Positions 40,193 through 52,540 of a DNA stretch of 64,000 bases are shown piece by piece. A model generated the notes under the pieces. It ran no database searches, was not told the origin of the DNA, and saw nothing but the letters and a program-made list of their open reading frames with translations. Where the stretch lies: contig NZ_CCYK01000004.1 in assembly GCF_000826105.1 (NCBI RefSeq), forward strand, positions 62,001-126,000, read 5' to 3'. A program made the position numbers and the translations under genes. The first letter of the stretch is position 1. Each line of letters starts with the position of its first letter. This DNA is from Pseudomonas massiliensis. GTDB lineage: Bacteria > Pseudomonadota > Gammaproteobacteria > Pseudomonadales > Pseudomonadaceae.

Positions 40193-41164
40193 ATGAAGCA
40201 CTATCTCGATCTCGTCGCCCAGGTTATCCAGCACGGCACCCGCCAGGCCAACCGCACCGGAGTGAATACCATCAGCCTGCCGGGCGCCATGCTGAAGTTC
40301 GACCTGCAGGAAGGCTTCCCTGCCATCACCACCCGCAAGCTGGCATTCAAATCCGCCATCGGCGAAATGGTCGGTTTCTTGCGCGGCGCCAACAGCGCCG
40401 CGGATTTCCGTGCCCTGGGCTGCAAGGTCTGGGACCAGAACGCCAATGAAAACAGCCAGTGGCTGAACAACCCCTTCCGCCAGGGCACTGACGATCTCGG
40501 TGAAATCTACGGGGTGCAATGGCGCAAGTGGCCTGCCTATAAGCGCGTGCCGTCGAGCAACCCGGCCGCCATCCAGGCCAGTCTGGCCCAGGGTTACCGG
40601 CAGATTGCCGAAGACGAGGAAAACGGCGAGCGATTCGTCGTGTTGTACAAAGCCATCGATCAGGTTCGCCAATGCCTGGACACCATCGTCAATGACCCCG
40701 GCAGCCGACGCATTCTGTTCCATGGTTGGAATTGCGCCCAACTCGACGAAATGGCCCTACCGCCCTGCCATCTGCTGTACCAGTTCCATCCCAACGCACA
40801 GACGCGCGAGCTTTCACTGACGCTGTACATCCGCTCCAATGACCTGGGCCTTGGCACGCCTTTCAATATCACCGAAGGCGCCGCCATGCTCTCTCTGTTC
40901 GGGCGCCTGACCGGCTACACACCCCGTTGGCTCACCTATTTCGTGGGCGACGCCCATGTGTATGTGAATCACCTGGACATGCTCAACGAGCAGATGCGCC
41001 GGGAACCCTTGCCCGCGCCGCGGCTGGTGATTTCCGACCGCGTGCCTGACTACGCCAAGACCGGTGTCTACGCGCCGCAGTGGCTGGAAAAGATCGAGCC
41101 CAGCGATTTCAGCCTTGAAGGCTACGAGCACCACCCGCCGTTGACGGCGCCGATGGCGGTCTGA
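40193..41164 (+). CDS. thyA: Thymidylate synthase
   Basis: A 323-residue enzyme that methylates dUMP to dTMP with methylene-tetrahydrofolate. The catalytic Cys is C192 in [11 protein letters not shown] and N residues for dUMP lie in [10 protein letters not shown] and [19 protein letters not shown]. It is longer than E. coli ThyA (264), from inserts in the small domain as in the longer ThyA class. It lies 42 bases after lgt. Confidence 0.95.
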   Translation: MKHYLDLVAQVIQHGTRQANRTGVNTISLPGAMLKFDLQEGFPAITTRKLAFKSAIGEMVGFLRGANSAADFRALGCKVWDQNANENSQWLNNPFRQGTDDLGEIYGVQWRKWPAYKRVPSSNPAAIQASLAQGYRQIAEDEENGERFVVLYKAIDQVRQCLDTIVNDPGSRRILFHGWNCAQLDEMALPPCHLLYQFHPNAQTRELSLTLYIRSNDLGLGTPFNITEGAAMLSLFGRLTGYTPRWLTYFVGDAHVYVNHLDMLNEQMRREPLPAPRLVISDRVPDYAKTGVYAPQWLEKIEPSDFSLEGYEHHPPLTAPMAV

Positions 41165-41208
41165 CCGCTCGTGTGCCACTGACGCGCCCTCGCTGAAGTC
41201 CCTAGCGC

Positions 41209-41658
41209 CTAGTGCCCATGACTACGTCCCACATGGCTGGCTTCAGCGGTAGGTAGCGTCACCGCGCCGCTGACCTCCAGCCGCTCCAGAATGCCGCACC
41301 CGGCCGTGGTGTCGCCTGCCTGGCAGCGATCGCGCAGGCCGACCAGCTGGGCTTCGAGTTCCAGCAAACCCTGGATGCGGGCACGCACATGTTCGATATG
41401 CTCGTCCACCAAGGCATTGACCCGGGCGCAGGGCGCGCGGACGTTGTCGCGCAGGGCGAGCAGCGAACGTATCTCGTCCAGGGTCATGTCCAGGGTGCGG
41501 CAGTTGCGAATGAAGGTCAGCCGCTCCACATGGGCCTGGGTGTAGTGTCGGTAATTGCCTTCGGTGCGTGCCGGCTCCGGTAGTAGCCGCTCACGTTCGT
41601 AATAGCGGATGGTTTCTACCTGGCAGTCGGTGGCCTTGGCCAGTTCGCCGATTTTCAT
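41209..41658 (-). CDS. cadR: Cd(II)/Pb(II)-responsive MerR-family regulator
   Basis: A 149-residue MerR activator. The helix-turn-helix is at the N-terminus (MKIGELAKATDCQVETIRYYERE), the long dimer helix follows, and Cys residues at CARVN and CGIL plus a His-rich end (HVGRSHGH) form the metal site typical of P. putida CadR. ATG at 41658 follows GAGG. It regulates the divergent cadA through the operator at 41703-41723. Confidence 0.92.
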   Translation of the reverse strand: MKIGELAKATDCQVETIRYYERERLLPEPARTEGNYRHYTQAHVERLTFIRNCRTLDMTLDEIRSLLALRDNVRAPCARVNALVDEHIEHVRARIQGLLELEAQLVGLRDRCQAGDTTAGCGILERLEVSGAVTLPTAEASHVGRSHGH

Positions 41659-41699
41659 GACGCCGATCCTCGGTATGCGGGCCATGAACGAATGCGCCC

Positions 41700-41723
41700 T
41701 TGACCCTATAGTGGCTACAGGGT
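41700..41723 (+). promoter_or_regulatory. CadR operator and cadA -35 region
   Basis: TTGACC (41700-41705) begins the promoter; the dyad ACCCT-N11-AGGGT spans 41703-41723. This matches the known CadR box form, and MerR-type regulators act on the unusually long spacer that follows. The -10 is not distinct. Confidence 0.7.
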
Positions 41724-41758
41724 GTTGACTAAGCAACAGTCAGCCGTCGGAGCCATCC

Positions 41759-44110
<2,352 letters not shown>

Positions 44111-45442
44111 GCGCGCTCGTCTCGGCCAGGGAAACCGCGGCCACGGCGCCAGCCTGGATTAAGGCTGGACCACTCCGGGTGGGCGCGGGCCCGCTTGAGC
44201 GCGGACGGCAGCCGCCCCTCGCGCCATTGTCCGGGGTCCTGCTCGGGTAGCTGCACGCTATCCTGAGCCGCATGCCCGCGGCGCACCAGCGCCTGCATCA
44301 AGGCATTCTGCCGCAAGGCCAACAGCCGCAGTACCGCGTCGTCGACACTCAACAGCTGCTCTCCGCGCCATTTGCCCAACAAACGCCCGCCGTAGCCGCG
44401 AGCGGTCTGCAAGGCACCGCCAGCCACAGCGCCCGCCAGGGTGGCCAAGCCCAGTGTGAGGCCGCCGGCAAGCAGGTCTATCCCGGCCCCCGCCGCGGCG
44501 CCAGCCGCCAGGCCACCGCCTACTTTCACACCCAACTGCCGAAGGGTTTCCGGGTTGAACAGGTCATCACCCCAGCGGCCGTCGAGCAAGGGCAGGCTCG
44601 CCGCTTCGGCGTCCCCTGGCCTGAAACCGAAGAGCGCCAACAGCTCGCTGACGCAGGCCTGTTCGCGCTGACGAACCTGCGCGCGCAAAGCCTCGACCTC
44701 CACCGCTCGGGCATCCGGCGCCACCGCGCGGCGGCAGGCGGCGCAGTCGATGAGCAATTCGGCGATCAGTGCTCGTCCCGCTGCCAAGCGCTGTTGGCGC
44801 TGTTGCTCAAGGTCTTCGATCAGTCGTTCCAGGCCTGGGCGGGCGCGCTCGATCAGCAGGGCCAGACTTTCATACAGGCGGCGCTCCCCATCCTGAGGCG
44901 GGGCGACGGTGTCGAAGGCGACCAGGGCATGCAAGCCCAAGCGCGCCAGGGCCGCTTGCCAGGCCTCGCGGCGCGCTGCCGGAGCACTGACGAAATTGAG
45001 CACCGGTAACAGGGGTTTTCCGCAACTGGCCAGGATCTGCAGCTCGTCCCGGTATTTGGCCAGGATCGGCTCACGGGCGTCGATCACGTAAAGCCCGGCG
45101 TCCGAAGCGCTGAGCTGGCGCACCACCTTGGCTTCCTGCTCGAAGCGCTGGCGCGCCTCGGCCGAGCCCAGGAAAGCTTCTATGCGCGCTGGCCCGTCGA
45201 GGCGTACATGGCCGTTGCCGAGCCGGTCCAGGTATTCAAGCAGTGCCACGGCATCCTCCAGGCCGGGGGTGTCGTAAAGCTCCAGCAAGGCCTGGCCGTC
45301 CACCGATAAACGAGCACCCTCTACATGGCGGGTGGTGCCGGGGCGGTGCGACACCTCGCCGAACCCAGGGTCGCGGGTAAGGGTACGCAACAATGACGTC
45401 TTGCCGACATTGGTATGGCCGACCACGGCCAGCCGCAGCGTG

Positions 45443-46813
45443 TCAGCCATGGGCCTGCTCCAGCCAATGTTGAGGAAACCCCACTTCAGCCTTCAGAGCC
45501 AACTGTTCCAGCGCGCCGCGCCAGGCTTCCAGGCGTGCCGGATCATCGGCGACCCCGGATGGCAAGGGTAGCAGCCATACCCGGGTTTCCCGCGCATTGC
45601 GCGAAAGCTCCGCCAACAGTGCCTGGGTACCTCGGTCTGGTGAGCGACGAGGGTCGCAGGCCAGCAACAGGCGTTCGGCGGGGTGGCTGGCCAGGGCTTC
45701 GAGCAAGCGGTGCCGGGAGGCCCGGTCATCCAGGATGCCGGCGTCACGAATGTGCGGGCTGGTCATGGGCGGCCAGGGTTGATCACTGTCCAGCTCTATG
45801 GCGGCCATGACAGCGCCATGCCCCTGGCTACCCTGAGCTGAGGCGACCATTCCCCAGGCGGGCTCCGCCGGGAGATCCTTGGCGCCCAGCGGCTCGGCCG
45901 AAGGTATGAGGCGCTCGCGCAGCCGTTGAGCCTGGGGCGTATCCAGCGCGGGCCGCAGGCGCCTCAGGCCCAGGCGCCAGCGCAGCCAGCAGCCGAGGGC
46001 CAGCAGCGCTCGCGGCAACAGGCCGTAGCACGCGACCACCCCTACCAGCCAGCCTGCCCAGGCCTGGCGAGCGCCCTCCAGCGCCGCAGGGCCATTGCCG
46101 CTGGCCTGTACCAGGGCGGCATCGGGCACCGGAAAGCCAAGCCATGCGGGGAGGGTGCCAAGGTGAACCGTCAAGGCAATGAAGGCTTGGCTGTGGAGCA
46201 GGGTGGTTTCCCAGGCGAAATCGTAGCGGCGAGCGGCGAACATCAGCAGCAGCGTGAGCAGCGTGGCCAGCATGCAAAGGGTCCAGAAGGCATGGACCGC
46301 CGCGCCCATCAGCCAGCGATTGAGCCCATGTCGGTGCAAAAGCGTGACCAGCGACGCGCCCAGGTGAGCGGATTTGGCATCCCGCGCCAGACGCTGGCTC
46401 AGACCCAGCCACAGCCGGCCCAGCCAGGCGCCGTGGCCGCCGCCAAGCAGAAGGCCCAGGAACCAGAGCGCGAGCATGATCAGGTTCAGGCCCAGCAGAC
46501 TGCCCACCGCCCAGAATACATTGATTGGCCGTGGCGCGTCGGCAAAGGCAGTGGCCGCCATGCCCGCGCCGCTTAACAGCGCCAGAATCGCCAGGGCGAT
46601 CGCACCCAGGCGGGCGCCCTGTTTCCAGTGCGTCAACGCGGTTACCAAGCCATCTCGGCGCGCCAGCCATAATGCGCGGGCCTGCCAGCGTTGAGCGAAG
46701 TCGCCGCCTTCCTGCCGCGCTACCCTATTAGCCTCGTTGTCATCCAACGGGCCGGTATCACGCTCGCGCAGGCTGATCGCCTCCGTCAACCAAAGGGTAT
46801 CCAGCTTGTTCAC
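45443..46813 (-). CDS. DUF2868-family membrane protein
   Basis: A 456-residue membrane protein. Three to four hydrophobic segments lie in the first half (around ALAILALLSG, LIMLALWFLGLLLGG, LATLLTLLLMFA), with a soluble C-terminal half. A GTG start at 46813 is favoured: GGGAG lies 6 bases upstream and the sequence then begins VNKLDTLWLTEAI as in the family, but an ATG 33 bases upstream (46846) is possible. It precedes and overlaps the GTPase gene, a conserved pairing. Function unknown. Confidence 0.78.
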   Translation of the reverse strand: MNKLDTLWLTEAISLRERDTGPLDDNEANRVARQEGGDFAQRWQARALWLARRDGLVTALTHWKQGARLGAIALAILALLSGAGMAATAFADAPRPINVFWAVGSLLGLNLIMLALWFLGLLLGGGHGAWLGRLWLGLSQRLARDAKSAHLGASLVTLLHRHGLNRWLMGAAVHAFWTLCMLATLLTLLLMFAARRYDFAWETTLLHSQAFIALTVHLGTLPAWLGFPVPDAALVQASGNGPAALEGARQAWAGWLVGVVACYGLLPRALLALGCWLRWRLGLRRLRPALDTPQAQRLRERLIPSAEPLGAKDLPAEPAWGMVASAQGSQGHGAVMAAIELDSDQPWPPMTSPHIRDAGILDDRASRHRLLEALASHPAERLLLACDPRRSPDRGTQALLAELSRNARETRVWLLPLPSGVADDPARLEAWRGALEQLALKAEVGFPQHWLEQAHG

Positions 46814-46894
46814 GCGCACTCCCGTGGAAAATCCAGTCGCCAGCATATCGCACCCCGGCTGCTGGCAGCGCGGCCCTCTGTTATCCTCGCAACC

Positions 46895-47413
46895 ATGAAC
46901 AAGTCCTTTACGTTAAGCCTGATTGCCGCCGCCGCTGAAAATGGCGTTATCGGTATCGACAACCGCATGCCCTGGCACCTGCCGGGCGATTTCCGTTATT
47001 TCAAGTCCACCACTTTGGGCAAGCCCATCATCATGGGGCGCAAGACCTGGGATTCTCTCGGTCGGCCCCTGCCTGGTCGGCTGAATCTGGTCGTCAGCCG
47101 CCAGCCGGACCTGATCCTGGAGGGCGCGGAGGTCTACCCGTCGCTCGAGGCAGCCACCGTCCGCGCCCAGGCCTGGGCGACGGATCAAGGGGTAGATGAG
47201 ATCATGCTGATCGGCGGGGCGCAGCTCTATGCCCTTGGCCTGCCGGATGCCGACCGTCTGTACCTGACCCGTGTGCATGCCGCGCCAGAAGGGGACGCCT
47301 ACTTCCCGAGCTTCGATTGCCAGGCATGGGAGAAGGTTTCCAGCGTTTCCAACCCGGTTGAGGGCACAGCGCCGGGCTACACCTTCGAGGTTTGGGAGCG
47401 GCGAACCGCTTGA
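46895..47413 (+). CDS. folA: Dihydrofolate reductase
   Basis: A 172-residue enzyme reducing dihydrofolate to tetrahydrofolate with NADPH. SLIAAAAENGVIGIDNRMPWHLPGD has the substrate Asp-type region of bacterial DHFR, IIMGRKTWDSLGRPLPGR and MLIGGAQLY are the NADPH-binding blocks. The ATG at 46895 fits the family length; no clear Shine-Dalgarno sequence is present. It diverges from the DUF2868 gene. Confidence 0.93.
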   Translation: MNKSFTLSLIAAAAENGVIGIDNRMPWHLPGDFRYFKSTTLGKPIIMGRKTWDSLGRPLPGRLNLVVSRQPDLILEGAEVYPSLEAATVRAQAWATDQGVDEIMLIGGAQLYALGLPDADRLYLTRVHAAPEGDAYFPSFDCQAWEKVSSVSNPVEGTAPGYTFEVWERRTA

Positions 47414-47422
47414 GAGGCAAAG

Positions 47423-47456
47423 TGCCGAGGCTGGCGCAGGTAGGCCAGCCTCGGCA
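47423..47456. terminator. Bidirectional hairpin between folA and ilvD
   Basis: A perfect 13-bp stem TGCCGAGGCTGGC / GCCAGCCTCGGCA with loop GCAGGTAG lies between the convergent stops. No T-run on either strand. Confidence 0.6.
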
Positions 47457-47461
47457 TCGGC

Positions 47462-49300
47462 TCAACCGTCCAGCAGCGCCTTGTTGCGCACGGCGCCCTT
47501 GTCGGCGCTGGTCGCCAGCAGGGCGTAGGCCTTGAGCGCGGTGGTCACCTTGCGTGGGCGCGCTTCGGCGGGCTTCCAGCCTTTTTCTTCCTGATCGTGA
47601 CGACGCGCCGCCAGCTCACCATCGTCGACCAGCAGGTTGATGGCGCGGTTGGGGATGTCGATCAATACCTTGTCACCATCCTGCGCCAGGGCGATGGTGC
47701 CGCCCGCGGCGGCTTCCGGAGAGGCATGGCCGATGGACAGACCCGAGGTACCACCGGAGAAACGGCCGTCGGTCAGCAGTGCGCAGGCCTTACCCAGACC
47801 CTTGGATTTCAGATACGAGGTGGGGTAGAGCATTTCCTGCATCCCCGGCCCGCCCTTGGGGCCTTCGTAGCGAATGATCACCACGTCGCCGGCCTTCACT
47901 TCGTCGTTGAGGATGCCACGCACGGCGCTGTCCTGGCTTTCGAAGATCTTGGCGGTGCCCTCGAAGCGGTGGATGGATTCGTCCACGCCCGCGGTTTTCA
48001 CCACACAGCCGTCCACGGCCAGGTTGCCGTAGAGCACCGCCAGGCCGCCTTCCAGGGAATAGGCGTGGGCCAGGCTACGGATGCAGCCTTCGGCGCGGTC
48101 GTCGTCCAGGGTTTCCCAACGCGTGCTCTGGCTGAAGGCGACCTGAGTCGGGATGCCAGCGGGCCCGGCGCGATAGAACTCGCGCACGGCTTCGTCGGTG
48201 GTCTGGGTGATGTCCCACTGGGCGATGGCTGCGGCCATGCTCGGGCTGTGGACCGTGGGTACGTCCGTATGCAGCAGGCCGGCCCGGGCCAGCTCGCCGA
48301 GGATGCCGAAGATTCCGCCGGCCCGGTGCACGTCCTCCATATGATACTTGGGTGTGTTCGGCGCCACCTTGCACAGCTGCGGCACCTTGCGCGATAGCCG
48401 GTCGATGTCGCGCAGGTCGAAATGCAGCTCAGCCTCCTGGGCCGCCGCCAAAAGGTGCAGGATGGTATTGGTCGAACCACCCATGGCGATGTCCAGGGTC
48501 ATGGCGTTCTCGAACGCCTTGAAGGACGCAATGTTGCGCGGCAGCACCGACTCGTCGTTATCGTGGTAGTAGCGCTTGGCGATCTCCACGATGGTGCGGC
48601 CGGCGCGCAGGAACAACTGCTCACGGTCGGCGTGAGTGGCCACGATCGAACCGTTGCCGGGCAACGCCAGGCCCAGGGCCTCGGTGAGGCAGTTCATGGA
48701 GTTGGCGGTGAACATGCCGGAACAGGAACCGCAGGTAGGGCAGGCGCTGCGTTCGTATTCGGCGACTTTCTCATCCGACGCGCTGCTGTCCGCGGCGATC
48801 ACCATGGCGTCGACCAGGTCCAGGCCGTGGCTGGCCAGCTTGGTCTTGCCCGCTTCCATCGGGCCGCCGGAGACGAAGACCACCGGGATGTTCAGGCGCA
48901 GCGCGGCCATGAGCATGCCAGGGGTGATCTTGTCGCAGTTGGAGATGCATACGATGGCGTCAGCGCAGTGGGCGTTGACCATGTATTCGACCGAGTCGGC
49001 GATGATCTCCCGGCTGGGGAGGGAGTACAGCATGCCGTCGTGGCCCATGGCGATGCCGTCGTCCACGGCGATGGTGTTGAACTCCTTGGCTACGCCCCCG
49101 GCGCGCTCGATTTCACGTGCTACCAGTTGACCCAGGTCTTTGAGGTGCACGTGGCCCGGCACGAACTGAGTGAAGGAGTTGGCGATGGCGATGATCGGCT
49201 TCTTGAAGTCGTCGTCTTTCATGCCGGTGGCGCGCCACAGCGCGCGGGCACCGGCCATGTTGCGGCCATGGGTGGACGTTTTCGAACGGTAATCAGGCAT
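47462..49300 (-). CDS. ilvD: Dihydroxy-acid dehydratase
   Basis: A 612-residue Fe-S enzyme that dehydrates dihydroxy-acids in valine and isoleucine synthesis. The [28 protein letters not shown] and [11 protein letters not shown] blocks include the cluster cysteines. Length equals E. coli IlvD. GGAG lies 7 bases before the ATG. A TAGAAT (-10 type) lies on its strand at 49469-49474, about 170 bases upstream. Confidence 0.95.
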   Translation of the reverse strand: MPDYRSKTSTHGRNMAGARALWRATGMKDDDFKKPIIAIANSFTQFVPGHVHLKDLGQLVAREIERAGGVAKEFNTIAVDDGIAMGHDGMLYSLPSREIIADSVEYMVNAHCADAIVCISNCDKITPGMLMAALRLNIPVVFVSGGPMEAGKTKLASHGLDLVDAMVIAADSSASDEKVAEYERSACPTCGSCSGMFTANSMNCLTEALGLALPGNGSIVATHADREQLFLRAGRTIVEIAKRYYHDNDESVLPRNIASFKAFENAMTLDIAMGGSTNTILHLLAAAQEAELHFDLRDIDRLSRKVPQLCKVAPNTPKYHMEDVHRAGGIFGILGELARAGLLHTDVPTVHSPSMAAAIAQWDITQTTDEAVREFYRAGPAGIPTQVAFSQSTRWETLDDDRAEGCIRSLAHAYSLEGGLAVLYGNLAVDGCVVKTAGVDESIHRFEGTAKIFESQDSAVRGILNDEVKAGDVVIIRYEGPKGGPGMQEMLYPTSYLKSKGLGKACALLTDGRFSGGTSGLSIGHASPEAAAGGTIALAQDGDKVLIDIPNRAINLLVDDGELAARRHDQEEKGWKPAEARPRKVTTALKAYALLATSADKGAVRNKALLDG

Positions 49301-49765
49301 GAGGCGCTCCGGGCGGCAATCAGGTTCCAGGAAATGTGAGCCTTGTTCTGTTCCGGCCGGGAGGCCGTTGGGCTGCCCTTGCGGAAGTGGCCGATAGCTG
49401 CGCGGGATCTCCGCAAGCCTGGGCCTGGCTCATAAACCCGCCGGGGGATGTTGGCGATGAATGAACCGATTCTACACCCCTGACGCCTTGAGGGAATGGG
49501 CCCGGACATCCGGACGTGGGAAAAGGCGCAGGCAGCGATCAACTGTAGGACTTTTCAGAGAAACGTTTCAGCAAGGCCTTGCAAGCTTGCCCCGCCTCGT
49601 TCGGCTTCCTAGTATCCCCTCGCCGTATTTGCGGTGTTTAGAGACCTTCTGAATGGACCTTCCCAGTTCATCGAATCAACCCTGTAGTACGCGCGCGTAC
49701 GGCCCGTAGTCTCGGCGGCCATTGCCTGCCCTGTTCTTCGGCCCGTTCGAGTGCCGGAGAATGCC
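49301..49765. promoter_or_regulatory. Divergent ilvD / mgtE control region
   Basis: A 465-base gap with no gene. It holds a likely minus-strand -10 TAGAAT (49469-49474) for ilvD and, on the mgtE side, the perfect 14-bp palindrome GTACGCGCGCGTAC at 49687-49700. The middle (49540-49620) has AT-richer stretches but no conserved RNA that I can recognise. Confidence 0.4.
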
Positions 49766-51082
49766 ATGACCCATGTCCACAATGCTGTTTTCACCTTGGC
49801 TGCTCCCGCTGTTGCCAAAGCCTCACTGGCCGCCGACATCGCCCGTTATCTTGCCCTCATGCCAGTCGATTCGGCTCTTGAAAACCTGGAACAGGTGGAG
49901 CTGAAAGAGCGTGCTGAAGTGTTCGGCTACCTGCCACTGACGCGGCAAGTCGAGCTCACCGAAAACATGCCTCGCACCCAACTGGCCCGATTGGTCAGCG
50001 CCATGTCCGCCGATGAGCGGGTGGACCTTTTCCAACGCCTGGGTTCCAGCGTCCGCCAGCAGTTGCTGTCCGCCCTGGCCCAGGCGGAACGTGACGATCT
50101 GCTCCGACTCAGTGCCCATCAAGAGGGCACCGCAGGCGCGATCATGACCAGTGAATACTGCACCGTTGACAGTGCGATGACCGTCAGCGAGGCCATTGCC
50201 GCGTTGCGCGAGGGCGCGCCTCGGGCCGAAACCATCTACCAGGCCTATGTGGTGGACGAGCAGCGCCGTCTCACTGGCGTGTTGTCCCTGCGAGACCTGG
50301 TGTTGGCCGCGCCCGAGATGACGGTCGCCAGCCTGGCCTCGGCCCAGGTGATAAGCGCACCTGTGGACTGCCCCCAGGAACGGGTTGCCCGGCTTATCAA
50401 CGATTACGATCTGCTCGCGCTGCCCATCCTGGACCCGCACGGACGGCTGGTGGGCATCGTCACCTGTGACGACGCCATGGATGTGGTGGTGGATGAGGCT
50501 ACCGAAGACTTCCACAAGGGCGCGTCCATCGCTACCCACATTGGCAACCTGCGCGACGCCACCGTGGGGTTGCTCTACCGCAAGCGCGTCTTCTGGCTGG
50601 TGCTGCTGGTATTCGGCAATCTGTTCTCAGGCGCGGGCATCGCGGCCTTCGAAGACGTGATCGCCGCCAATATCGCCTTGGTCTTCTTCCTGCCGCTGCT
50701 GGTGGACAGCGGCGGAAACGCGGGCTCCCAGTCCGCCACCCTGATGGTTCGCGCCCTGGCCACGGGGGAGGTTGTGCTGCGCGACTGGGTTCGCCTGCTG
50801 GGGCGCGAATGCCTGGTCGCCCTGGCCCTGGGCGCGACCATGGCGGTGGCCGTGGCAGGTCTGGGCATACTGCGTGGCGGCCCGGCGATCGCCGCCATCG
50901 TGGCGAGCAGCATGGTGATCATCGTGATCCTGGGCAGCGTGATCGGCATGAGCCTGCCCTTCCTGCTCAGCCGCCTGCGCATGGACCCGGCCACCGCCAG
51001 CGGGCCGCTGATCACCTCCATCGCGGATGCGGCCGGGGTGCTGGTGTATTTCGCTATCGCTTCGCAGGTGCTGGACCTGTAA
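49766..51082 (+). CDS. mgtE: Mg2+ transporter MgtE
   Basis: A 438-residue Mg channel. An N-terminal MgtE_N helical domain (about residues 20-120), two CBS domains (about 125-245; IMTSEYCTVDSAM and VISAPVDCPQERVARLINDYD), and a C-terminal five-helix membrane domain with PLLVDSGGNAGSQS (Mg-binding region) appear in order. The start at 49766 follows GGAG; an upstream in-frame GTG is less likely. The 3' end overlaps the convergent MFS gene by 29 bases. Confidence 0.93.
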   Translation: MTHVHNAVFTLAAPAVAKASLAADIARYLALMPVDSALENLEQVELKERAEVFGYLPLTRQVELTENMPRTQLARLVSAMSADERVDLFQRLGSSVRQQLLSALAQAERDDLLRLSAHQEGTAGAIMTSEYCTVDSAMTVSEAIAALREGAPRAETIYQAYVVDEQRRLTGVLSLRDLVLAAPEMTVASLASAQVISAPVDCPQERVARLINDYDLLALPILDPHGRLVGIVTCDDAMDVVVDEATEDFHKGASIATHIGNLRDATVGLLYRKRVFWLVLLVFGNLFSGAGIAAFEDVIAANIALVFFLPLLVDSGGNAGSQSATLMVRALATGEVVLRDWVRLLGRECLVALALGATMAVAVAGLGILRGGPAIAAIVASSMVIIVILGSVIGMSLPFLLSRLRMDPATASGPLITSIADAAGVLVYFAIASQVLDL

Positions 51083-52241
51083 GCGGGGCTTCCACTGGTC
51101 GGCGTATCCTGGGGTGCAAGATCAAGCAGCACCCCAGGGTCCCTAGTGCCAGCCATACGCCTGGGAGCAACCACAGGCTGTGTTTTGCAAACAGCCCCAA
51201 TAGAGCACTCAACGCGCCGCCGCCAATGAGTGTTAATGCATTGAGTATTGCCGCCGCCAGGCCAGCCCTGCCTGGCAGGCTGTTCATTGCGACCGTGGTG
51301 GCGGCGGGGCGTCCCAAAGTCACGCCCACGACCATCAGGCAACCACCGCTGAGCAGGCTGAACAACGTCATGCCGATCAGGCCATGAAGCAAAGTCATCA
51401 ATGTGCCACCGGCCATGACCAAGGCAAGGGCGAAGCCCATTTGGGCGATCTCCGTGTACCGACTCGCCACGCGGCCGGCAATCACGCCGCCTGCCAGGTA
51501 GGCGCTTCCATAGGCAAGCATGGCGAAGCCATAGGCTGTACTGCTCCTATTGAGTTGCTCGAGGAAAATCAGGGGGGAAAGCACGATGAAACTGAAGTGA
51601 GCAGTGAACAACAGCATGGCCAGCAAGGCGGCGCAGGCGAAGTTGACCTTGTGTGTCAGGGCTTCGCATGCACCGAGGCGTTCCCCCCTGGTTTCAGACA
51701 CGCCGCCTGGCAGGATCTTCGCCGCAAGCAGGGCCGCCAGGGCGCAGAGCCCGGCGAATACCCAGAAGCTCCCGCGCCAGCCCAACTGCCCTTCCAGTAC
51801 CACGCCTGCAAGAGGCGAGAGCGAGATGAAGACGCCACTGGCAGTGTTTAGCCCTATACGTTGGCGGGTACGCTGGCGGGCGGGGTACAAGTCCTGTACC
51901 AGCGCGTGTACAAGGACCAAGCCTCCGCAGCCAAGGGCTTGCATGGCGCGCCAGAAAGTAAATCCAGTGAAGCTGCTGGCAAACGCACTGCCTAGCCCAC
52001 CGACGGCGGCCATGCCCAGGCATGCCATTAGCAGCGACTTGCGGCCGTATCGATCCGAGACAGCGCCCACAATCAGTTGCGCGAGCGCTGCGAACATAGG
52101 AAACAGCGCCACATTGGCTACGAGTCGCTGGGTGCTGCTTTCAAAATGCAGCGCCATGGATGGAATCGAGGCGAGCATCACATCCATGGGAAATACACCA
52201 AGAAGCACAACCAGCAGGAGGAGAGGCATAACGGCCGGCAT
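51054..52241 (-). CDS. MFS transporter, Bcr/CflA-like drug efflux
   Basis: A 395-residue major facilitator with twelve likely helices and the loop motif SDRYGRKSLLM of drug:H+ antiporters. The N-terminal PMDVMLASIPSM and RAMQALGCGGL resemble Bcr/CflA. GGGAG lies 6 bases before the ATG. Substrate unknown. Its low local GC by eye and the fact that it overlaps mgtE suggest it may be an insertion into an otherwise conserved gene order, which is not proven. Confidence 0.82.
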   Translation of the reverse strand: MPAVMPLLLLVVLLGVFPMDVMLASIPSMALHFESSTQRLVANVALFPMFAALAQLIVGAVSDRYGRKSLLMACLGMAAVGGLGSAFASSFTGFTFWRAMQALGCGGLVLVHALVQDLYPARQRTRQRIGLNTASGVFISLSPLAGVVLEGQLGWRGSFWVFAGLCALAALLAAKILPGGVSETRGERLGACEALTHKVNFACAALLAMLLFTAHFSFIVLSPLIFLEQLNRSSTAYGFAMLAYGSAYLAGGVIAGRVASRYTEIAQMGFALALVMAGGTLMTLLHGLIGMTLFSLLSGGCLMVVGVTLGRPAATTVAMNSLPGRAGLAAAILNALTLIGGGALSALLGLFAKHSLWLLPGVWLALGTLGCCLILHPRIRRPVEAPLTGPAPAKR

Positions 52242-52362
52242 TGCAGACTCCCTACAAGAGGAAGCGGCAGCCTAAAAGCAAACCCCAGCGCAACGTGAGC
52301 TGAAAAGACCGTAGGAAAATTCTTGGAGTGTGTTTCCGCGCTGAGTGGTCGTGCTGAAGCGC

Positions 52363-52403
52363 AAAAAAAGAATCAGCCAGGAACCCACCCATCTGGATGA
52401 TTC
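52363..52403 (-). terminator. Intrinsic terminator after rRNA methyltransferase gene
   Basis: Read on the minus strand, GAATCA-N-CCAG pairs with CTGG-N-TGATTC (one internal mismatch), followed by seven T (52369-52363). It lies about 140 bases after the stop codon at 52541. Confidence 0.8.
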
Positions 52404-52435
52404 TTCAGTCAGGAAAAGTAGGCCCCAACGGCAAA

Positions 52436-52489
52436 ATCACACACGCGCGTAGGGCGACGAATCGCCATGCCCCAAAGGCGGGGTGTGAT
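52436..52489 (-). other. Cloverleaf-like structured element
   Basis: Outer helix of 7 bp (ATCACAC 52436-52442 with GTGTGAT 52483-52489) encloses two hairpins: GGCGA / TCGCC (52453-52466) with a TTCG loop on the minus strand, and CCC / GGG (52471-52482). A three-way junction of 54 bases upstream of the terminator suggests a stable 3' UTR or a small RNA; no known family is recognised. Confidence 0.35.
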
Positions 52490-52540
52490 CGGTCAAGGGG
52501 CAGCTGAATTCCTGCTCAATACAGCGAAGGCGCCATCCGC

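Larger units (their letters stand above)
52242..52540 (-). promoter_or_regulatory. Gap between MFS gene and rRNA methyltransferase gene
   Basis: 299 bases. It holds the cloverleaf-like fold and the intrinsic terminator described separately, and the upstream region of the MFS gene (52242-52360). No open frame of note. Confidence 0.5.
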
